From Aspidapion aeneum (taxonomy: Eukaryota; Arthropoda; Insecta; Coleoptera; Brentidae): 64,000 bases of DNA. Positions 57,256 to 64,000 of the stretch are shown in pieces. The first letter of the stretch is position 1. The number at the start of each line of letters is the position of its first letter. The position numbers were made by a program, and so were the translations under genes. The stretch spans positions 66,461,908 to 66,525,907 of the forward strand of contig OY755038.1 in assembly GCA_963576565.1 (NCBI GenBank). Direction: 5' to 3'. The notes below the pieces were generated by a model. It saw only the letters and a list, made by a program, of their open reading frames with translations. It was not told the origin of the DNA and ran no database searches.

Positions 57256-57478
57256 AGTAGCATTCGAACCGAGGGGTGGCTCGGTATTGCCTTTTGGTGT
57301 ACAGGTTAGGGGAAATACCAGGAAATACTTGGGAAGTACTAGAAAATATACTAGGAAATAACGGGAAGTACTTGGGAAATACTAGGAAATACCATTGAAA
57401 TTTGAGGAAATACCTCAGGAAAAGTATTTCCTTTTGGTGTACAAACATCGGCGATCGAGCCACCCCTCGATTCGAACC
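57256..57478. mobile_element. ~220-bp foldback insert with GGAAATACT repeats
   Basis: CATTCGAACCGAGGGGTGGC at the left matches the complement of GCCACCCCTCGATTCGAACC at the right; CCTTTTGGTGTACA occurs inside both ends, in the same orientation. The middle is a degenerate 10-11 bp tandem (GGGAAATACTA, GGGAAGTACTT). It interrupts the non-LTR remnant. Confidence 0.7.
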
Positions 57479-57479
57479 A

Positions 57480-58433
57480 AACAGCTACTACTGACATTGT
57501 ACAAAACATCTACATTAAACTTGATAACGGTAAAAAAGTTGTAGCGCTAATTCTCTAATTCATAACTAAACTACGTAAGTTAGTCTCTCCGCACGTGAAT
57601 TACATTACCTTAGACTAACTGAAATATCACAGATAAATAACGACTTGGAGATAATAGAGGACTGGGGCAACAAAAACCTTGTACAGTTCAACGCGCAGAA
57701 AACCCAAGCAGCCCTGTTTTCAAAAAAGACCAGCACCGGTGAGCCAAACATCATGCTATCTGGAAGTGCTGTCGCATTGCAGAGATAGTTAAACATCTTA
57801 GGAGTCACTGCAGAGACCAACATGTCTTGGCACAGTCACGTGGCAGATATAGCTAAAAGGGCGTCCCAAAAACTTGGGGTGCTATTTCGTACAAGACATC
57901 TGTATACACCAAGCCAACTGCTGACACTCTACAAAGCCCAGATTCGACCAACTATGGAGTACTGCTCACATATATGGAGTGCGGCACCCAAACATACCTT
58001 AATGCTTTTGAACACCGTGCAAAAACGAGCTATCAAGCTGATCAATGACCCCTCACTTACCCGTAGCTTGGATAGTCTCGAACATCGAAGAACTGTGGGC
58101 GATCTATCTCTCTTCTACAGGTATTATCACGGAAAATGCTCTGAAGAGTTGGCACGTATGATCCCCCCGGGAGTAGCACCTACTAGGCAAACACGTCAGA
58201 CGGTAACCATCAATTTATTGTCAAAATAGAGGCACCAAGAACCTCATTATATCAGAATTCATATCTCTGGAGAACAGCATCGCTGTGGAATAAACTCCCT
58301 GCGGTAATTTTCCCTGCAGGTTACAATCTGAACCATTTTAAAACCAACACACACCAATATTTCCGCGCACTTGCCGCTTCTCGAGCGTGATAGGGATCTC
58401 CTTGCGAGTGCGCATACCCGTAAAAAAAAAATC
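57480..58433 (+). pseudogene. CR1/Jockey-like pol C-terminus, dead
   Basis: Ordered landmarks: DIVQNIYIKLDNGKKVVALI (57490-57550), DLEIIEDWGNKNLVQFNAQK, a stop at 57788, ILGVTAETNMSWHSHV, AKRASQKLGVLFRTRHLYTP, YKAQIRPTMEYCSHIW, LNTVQKRAIKLIND, SLDSLEHRRTVGDLSLFYRY, then after a frameshift near 58228 NSYLWRTASLWNKLPAVIFP and FRALAASRA with TGA at 58388-58390. An A-rich tail at 58423-58432 may mark the 3' end. The RT catalytic part is deleted between this fragment and the one at 56440. Composition is clearly less AT-rich than the flanks. Confidence 0.9.
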
Positions 58434-58650
58434 TAATATTTGCTTCAACAAAACGCCTTTCTCGTTTAGTGTTAAATAAATATTCTAGTTTAACAGTGTG
58501 TTGTTTGGCATTATCACGTGGTTTAATATGCATCATGCTTTAATAAACGGTTTTCTCTAGCAGTTTTTAAAGCACGCTGAAATTCTGGCATTTTCATCTG
58601 AAAATGTCAGAGCTTAGTCAATTTTAAAATGATATTAAAAAAAAGGGCCA
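58434..58650. other. Spacer
   Basis: No gene seen. Confidence 0.3.
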
Positions 58651-59051
58651 CCTAGTCTATGGACAAATCAAGTTTCGTGTGCAAGTCGTGCCAACTTTCT
58701 GCCGATAAGCTAGCTTTGTTAAGGGCATCCCATATATCAGGTTTTGACTTGTTGTCATTCTGGTAAATGTGTTTTTTGAAAGATATGGCGGATTCAAAAT
58801 GGCGGAAAGGCATATCTTTAAAAAAATTGTAACTTTTTTATTTCTTATCCGACTGTCATGGAACATAGTCTGAAATACTTGCTTTGTAATGTACTTAAAA
58901 ATGTATTGGTCAGAAAATATGTATTTTTTTGTATTTGACAAAAAAATAAAAAAATTAAAAAAAAAGGTAAATTTTTTTATTTTTTTTTAATTTTATTTAT
59001 AAAACTATTGAAGCTGGAAAAAAAAGTTTATATAAAAAAGATAGGTATTTT

Positions 59052-59343
59052 GATTCTTTATTCAGATCTGGTTCAAACGTTCCAATGCGTTAATTAGTTT
59101 TTAAGTTATGTCCAAATAACTGGAAAAAAATAGGGGTCTTTGGGGTATATTTAAAAATTATGCTTTTGATGAAAACCATAAGAACTTTTGTTGAAGCAAA
59201 TATTAGATTCTTTATTCAGATCTGGTTCAAACGTTCCAATGCGTTAATTAGTTTTTAAGTTATGTCCAAATAACTGGAAAAAAATAGGGGTCTTTGGGGT
59301 ATATTTAAAAATTATGCTTTTGATGAAAACCATAAGAACTTTT
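59052..59343 (+). repeat. Identical 138-bp tandem duplication
   Basis: GATTCTTTATTCAGATCTGG begins at 59052 and again at 59206. The 138 bp to CATAAGAACTTTT appear identical in both, separated by 16 bp. Complete identity in this decayed setting suggests a recent duplication or gene conversion. Confidence 0.9.
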
Positions 59344-59639
59344 TTAAAGTAACTTAAATTTATTTAACATACCTAGCAGGTCAGGTCTTGACTTATTGTC
59401 ATTGTGATAATCGCGCTTTTTTTAAATATGGCGGATTCAATATGGCAGAAAAGCATATTTAAAAACAAATTGTATCTTTTTTATTTTTTATCCGATTTTA
59501 ATACAACAAAGCTTACATTGCTTGATTTGAAATGTTTTAAAAAAGTACTTTTAAAAAAATGTTTTTTTTTTAATATTCGAAAAAAAAAATCGAGTGAAAC
59601 AAGTGACAAAAATGATTATATTTATTTTATTTTTTAATT

Positions 59640-60480
59640 GACCCCCACATACGGACGTCGCTGAAGGGTTTGTCATTAATTAAACCCTAGTGGCTTATAC
59701 ATTGTTAAAAAGAAAATTTTATTTTCTACAATAAAGTATAAAACACATTTTTGTCAATTGAGCTTAGTTTCTGAGAAAATTGGAAAAAACTTGTAACATA
59801 ATCAATTATTTTGGTGATTTGTGAAGTTTTAATCTGAAGATAAATCTTACATTATTATACACGTTTAAAAGGAAATTTTATTGTCTACAATCGATTATGG
59901 GTTACAATTTTTGATAGAGAGCTTGGTTTTTCAGATAATCGGGTAAAACCTATGTGATTTCTTTATTTTTTTTTATATTAATAAACGGACGCCGCTAGAG
60001 AGTTTGTCATTAGCCTGACCCCACGGACTAATACATTGTTAAAAAGGAAATTTTATTTTATACAATAAATAGCGAAATAACTTTTTTTCCAGAAAGCTCA
60101 ATTTTTTAGAAAATTGGATAAAATTTGTGATAAATTGATAAATTTAGTGATTTTTAAAAATTGATTTTATTTACGGACGCCCCTAAATTGTTATATATAA
60201 AACTACTATTGTCTTATTATACATCATTTAAAAGGCAATTTTATTGTCTATAACAAAGTGTAATTATATTTTTTGATATAGAGCTCAGTTTTTAAGAAAA
60301 TCGGGTAAAACCTGTAATAAACATGTTTCTTTTTACCCCAATAAACAGACGCCGCTGAAGAGTTTGTCATAAGTCCTACTCCACTGACTTATTGAATGTT
60401 GAAAAGGAAATTTTATGGTCTACAATAAAGATTAGTACATATTTTTCCCTAAGCTTAGTTTTTAAGAATATTTGAAAAAA
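59640..60480 (+). repeat. Tandem ~172-bp units
   Basis: Landmark ACGGACGYCGCTGAAGRGTTT-like word near 59650, 59990, 60170 and 60342, followed by GACTTATACATTGTTAAAAA, GGAAATTTTATTGTCTACAA and GAGCTTAGTTTTTAAGAAAA. A unit near 59820 has lost the landmark but keeps the rest. About five units, well diverged. Confidence 0.7.
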
Positions 60481-60852
60481 AATCTAAAAAGTTCAGGGCT
60501 TGGGAAATCTGGGGGTAAAATTTAAAAAACTAATATAATTTTATTTTTAAATTAGATTTTACACATTTTGGATCCATTTCTATGTCATTGTGTCTTTGGG
60601 GCGTCAACTTAGATACATTTTTAAAAATTCGAACACGACTATATAAGGAGGGGGGATAAAAAAATTGGACCAAAAACTTGCCCGGCAACATCCAAATCGT
60701 TAGTATCTGACCTATTCTTAGCTAGGATCCATTGTCAAACTGCGGTCCTCATATTTTGCATACTCAAAGATCTCTAGCACCTGCACTATATTGTAAAACT
60801 TTTGTCGATTGACATTCACTTAAATAACAATAACAACGTTGTTTGATAATAG

Positions 60853-61127
60853 GGACCTATTGCAATAGTGCCAGGCACAAATTGTGCCGGGCACTATATT
60901 GACAGTTTTGCATTACAAACTGACAGTTGATCTTTTAAAATTGACATACCAAAGTCGAATTTATAAATCCCGTCGTTTATTTTCCATTAATAGTGGCGAC
61001 ACTATTAAGTCCGGCTCGTATAATACACAAAGGCCTAATTTTGAAAGGACACAGCTGTTCTTATAATGAGAAACTGTCAATATAGTGCCTGGCACAATTT
61101 GTGCCTGGCACTATTGCACTAAAGTCC
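60853..61127. mobile_element. 275-bp MITE family E, copy 2
   Basis: GGACCTATTGCAATAGTGCC at the left, GGCACTATTGCACTAAAGTC then C at the right. Shares GACATACCAAAGTCGAATTT, CCATTAATAGTGGCG and AATACACAAAGGCCTAATTT with copy 1 at 9571. Inserted within family M. Confidence 0.85.
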
Positions 61128-61137
61128 ATCAAACAAC

Positions 61138-61161
61138 GATAATAATAATAATAATAATAAT
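61138..61161. repeat. (ATA)n microsatellite
   Basis: About eight ATA/AAT triplets directly after the family E copy. Confidence 0.85.
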
Positions 61162-61742
61162 CACCTGTTTTACTAGACGCCTGCGTAAAGCCGCGCGCTG
61201 CCTTCCGCGTACGGTAATACACCTTTGGTAGTCGTTTTGGTGACAACGAATGGTTTTTTTATTGAAACAAATATAAAATATACATTCATATAAGACTTGT
61301 ATACACCAAATTAAATAAAAATGTTGATTCTAAAACTTTTATTTAAACTTTTTTTTTAATTTTGCTTTGTTGTTAATAAAAATGTAGGTTAAACTTTACT
61401 AGCCATACAAAAAAAAGTCAAAATTCAGTTATTTTATTTTTTCTAAAAAAAGGAAGCAAAATTTTAAAGAATATAATAGAAAGTTATTTTATTGCAGCTG
61501 TTTACTGATTCATTCATTTTTTGCAACCCTCTACAACTATTTTTAAGAAAGATACATCGTTTTAAAAAGTATCGTACAAAAAAAAGTGGTGGGGGCCTTA
61601 TCTTTAAAAAAACGCATTTACCAGAATGACAACAAGTCAAAACCTGATCCATGGAGTGCCCTTAACAAACTTGGCTTATCGGAAAAAAGTTGGCACGACT
61701 TGCACACGAAACCCCCTTTTAGGCAGATTTGTCCATAGACTA

Positions 61743-62230
61743 TTTCATTCACCCCATCATCCGCCGGGCTGACATTATTAGAGTGACTGAAACTATCGAT
61801 ATTGAAGCCCGGGAATCGAATTGTAAGGAGTCCCGGCCGGGGCAAAACAAAATAACAAATATATTGATCTTATTTTCGTTCTTTCTGCCACAAGGCATGT
61901 AACTTGCTAAACCAATTTGATGAATGAATTATATAATCCAATTAACATAATTTCTTAAAAAGACTTAACTTAACTTATATTTTAACTACAAATTTTAAAA
62001 ACAACAACATTTAAGGTTAACAGGATCGACTTCACTAGCTGATGGCAATTGTTGGCAACCATCGATTGCATCCGAAATGTAGAACTTATTTGATGGCATA
62101 GATTACCTCATCGATAAGATAACTCCCCCAAACCATCCGGAACGTTCTAATGCGTGCGTAGTACAATCCCGAAATAGTACTAGAACAGGTTCGCTAGATG
62201 AAATGACCAAATAACGTTCAGCATTTGTTT
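61743..62230. other. Unexplained spacer
   Basis: Around 61800-61850 two GC-rich words, CCCGGGAATCGAATTG and GTCCCGGCCGGGGCA, recall part of a tRNA-like B box region but no cloverleaf can be built. No gene supported. Confidence 0.3.
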
Positions 62231-62233
62231 TTG

Positions 62234-62605
62234 CTAGCGTTTTGATCGATTAATTTCGGTCATGTGATCATAGGTATGAAACTCAAATTGAATGTCCCCT
62301 GTCAAACCGACGACGCGACAGTTGTTTAATTTGAATCTAATCTCTACACCACCTCGAATTTTTTTATATCTTAGTCTGCCTGTTTTCGATCCTGGTATGT
62401 AGGACGAGATCAAAAGTGGTTTAGGTGATCGACTGAAACAAAAAACATTATGTCCGATTACAGTCATTTGTTTCGCTGTAATGCAAATAGGATTTTCAAT
62501 GTGGCTTTTGTAAAACTTCGGTAAAGAATCGTCGTACCCTTGTGTCCACATCAAACAGCAAGGGTATAAGAAAATACAATTGAATATTAGACTTCTGTAT
62601 AAAAT
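62234..62605 (-). CDS. Candidate exon of a small secreted protein
   Basis: An open minus-strand frame of about 122 codons ends at 62234. Reading from a plausible acceptor TTTTATACAG (near 62606) it gives a hydrophobic stretch SLIFNCIFLYPCCLMW, then WTQGYDDSLPKFYK and a basic, Gly/Ile/Val-rich body (YIPGSKTGRLRYKKIRGG, LNNCRVVGLTGDIQFEF), ending TEINRSKR. The hydrophobic start could be a signal peptide. I do not recognise the family. No repeat partner exists in the window and composition is less AT-rich than the flanks, which argues weakly for a real exon. The first exon and promoter, expected above 62610, were not found. An internal ATG at 62551-62553 could alternatively be the start. Confidence 0.3.
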   Translation of the reverse strand: MLYRSLIFNCIFLYPCCLMWTQGYDDSLPKFYKSHIENPICITAKQMTVIGHNVFCFSRSPKPLLISSYIPGSKTGRLRYKKIRGGVEIRFKLNNCRVVGLTGDIQFEFHTYDHMTEINRSKR

Positions 62606-62606
62606 A

Positions 62607-64000
62607 TCAAATATTCTTTAATTAAGTTTGTCGTTTAAAAAGCCAAAAACCGGCTTTAATTTTGTCAGTTCCTCGGAGATTTTTTTTACAAGGAAAACCC
62701 GAATCCAAATCCCTTCTTCATTAAGAAAGGGATCGATTTTCGTCCGCAGAAATTAAAGTGGAAGCAAAAAATCCCTAAATTGAAACAATTTACATCTCAT
62801 TTGAAAAGCGGCCAGGATTCGTTAAGTATGACAATTTGATTTTTCGACTCTTTTCTTGTCGGGAGGAATCAGTTTTGATTAAATATTGAAATAAGAGGAT
62901 TTTTAATTGAAAATATTTTTTACAGATTTAGTTATTAAAAAAAGAATCAAAGGAAAAAATATATAAGTTATGGACGGGTACAGGCACAGCAAAATTAAAA
63001 TTATGTATAATGTTGCATACGATAAAAATAGATACCGTTTTAGATTATTTTCGCAATATATTATAAATAAATTTTGCTGTAGCAGGTGAAACTTTGACGG
63101 TGGAACTGTCAAATCGAGTGGCCAAGGCTTCAATGTTGTAAGCTACCAATTTAGGCACCAACTTAGATGAATTATAAAAGTATTTAATTTATTATTTATT
63201 AACTCGAAAGGTTTTTTTCAATTTTGTAAACAATGTAGGAAAATCATACATACCTGTTCAATTATCTTCTTCGAAACTTCACACATTCGCTTCTTAGTAT
63301 GTATTTAATTTTGTTGTAAATAAACTCTTTTTCTATTTTGCAAGTATTCAAAATCTTTATACTTTTAGGTTTTAGGAACATTTAGTAAGTTTATTGTAAA
63401 TATATTTATTTAGCAACATTTTAAACATTGATTAAATAAAATTATTTTATCAACGGTTTAATTTACTTAGACTACTGTTAGAAAAACTAGAAAAACAGAC
63501 ACAATATTTTAAAACACTTGAAACAGCAATAATAAAAAGTTTAAAATTAAAATTGTTGACATATTTAACATTTCCCCAGTTGAAAAAAAAACCCTTTAAT
63601 GAAGCAAAGTGAAGCGTACAGAAACTACCTCAAGAATGGTTTCCAACGACTTTCCTTGTCTCGGTGCAAGACACCAAGTTTGTGCCCCCAACTTACCGTT
63701 GATTGGTTTGAACTATAATGGTGAAGCGCTTGTAGAGGAAGAGATGAGATGAGACTGTGCTATAAACGCTCCAGATAAAGATAGAAAATAAAGCTCGACA
63801 TCTGAGTATTTATCGGTTAAATTTATTGACCGCTTTAATTGTTGGTAATTAGCACATGAGAACGGTTAATTTCGGATGACCGCTTGGATAGAATTATAGG
63901 CATAAACATTAATACCTAGGGTCACCTATGTCGAGTGCTTCTACTGGGCAACGAAACTCGAGAAACATAGCTTCGATATCATCTAATATAAAATGTATAT
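62607..64000. other. Unexplained right end of the window
   Basis: No gene supported. Composition is less AT-rich after 63600. A CTATAAAC word at about 63760 could be a TATA box for rightward transcription, but nothing after it in the window confirms this. Confidence 0.3.

Larger units (their letters stand above)
58651..61742. repeat. Family M composite with inverted ends
   Basis: Bases 58651-58775 (CTAGTCTATGGACAAAT, GTGCAAGTCGTGCCAACTTT, TAAGGGCATCCCATATATCA, TTGACTTGTTGTCATTCTGG) return inverted at 61605-61742. Between them lie a direct duplication (58738-58880 and 59384-59520, both with ATATGGCGGATTCAA), two tandem arrays, a family E MITE and a microsatellite. No transposase. It could be one large foldback element that grew by internal duplication, or two ends of unrelated insertions. 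Confidence 0.6.

Noticed and set aside
62903..63133. 76-codon minus-strand frame with a hydrophobic tail
   Set aside because: No motif, no repeat or gene context, and composition as expected of chance in AT-rich DNA.
63241..63290. A first exon for the candidate secreted protein (minus-strand ATG, 11 codons, then CAG|GTATGT)
   Set aside because: The donor is good but its phase does not match the acceptor near 62606, so joining would put the candidate protein out of frame.
1..64000. A multi-gene defence, biosynthetic or other host system
   Set aside because: Apart from transposable-element proteins, no two neighbouring open frames show domains or a shared orientation that would indicate a functional cluster.

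Overview
This window looks like AT-rich, gene-poor, transposon-dense nuclear DNA of an arthropod, most likely an insect. The evidence is a near-complete BEL/Pao retrotransposon, a Ty3/gypsy copy, a P-element/THAP9-like transposase gene with insect-style introns, several short terminal-inverted-repeat (TIR) elements with TA or 8-bp target duplications, and an interstitial array built of TTAGG/TTGGG pentamers. I recognise no host gene with confidence; species and chromosome position cannot be fixed from sequence alone.

Layout. 0-16 kb: dispersed repeats (family A of about 480 bp, Tc1-like foldback, family C with hairpin ends, family D with internal satellite), a 3.4-kb element with long inverted arms, an 0.8-kb near-perfect palindrome carrying a tRNA-like cloverleaf in each arm, and decayed non-LTR reverse-transcriptase (RT) tails. 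16.6-18.8 kb: inverted arms of a decayed 15-bp repeat enclosing a 0.6-kb (CCGAA)n array. 19-29 kb: a second family D satellite, long-TIR, hAT-like, pogo-like and TA-site MITEs, and a 130-bp tandem array. 30.0-32.9 kb: a deleted Ty3/gypsy element on the minus strand. 33-37 kb: palindromic repeats, a CpG-dense possible 5' exon, a GC-rich TIR element and the degenerate pentamer array. 38.5-43.5 kb: the P-element-like transposase gene, broken by one stop and one frameshift. 45.7-52.9 kb: the BEL/Pao element with 99% identical LTRs and one internal stop. 54.5-58.4 kb: another family A copy and a shattered CR1/Jockey-like element. 58.6-61.7 kb: a tandem-rich composite with inverted ends. 62-64 kb: mostly unique sequence with one candidate small secreted-protein exon on the minus strand.

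Nothing here forms a cooperating host pathway; the window is a record of repeated insertion, nesting and decay. The observations that look least routine are the tRNA-like palindrome, the two related pentamer arrays (CCGAA and CCTAA/CCCAA), the same AACCGATTTTNATGAAATTT module in otherwise unrelated repeat families, and the young but disabled BEL, gypsy and P-like elements.
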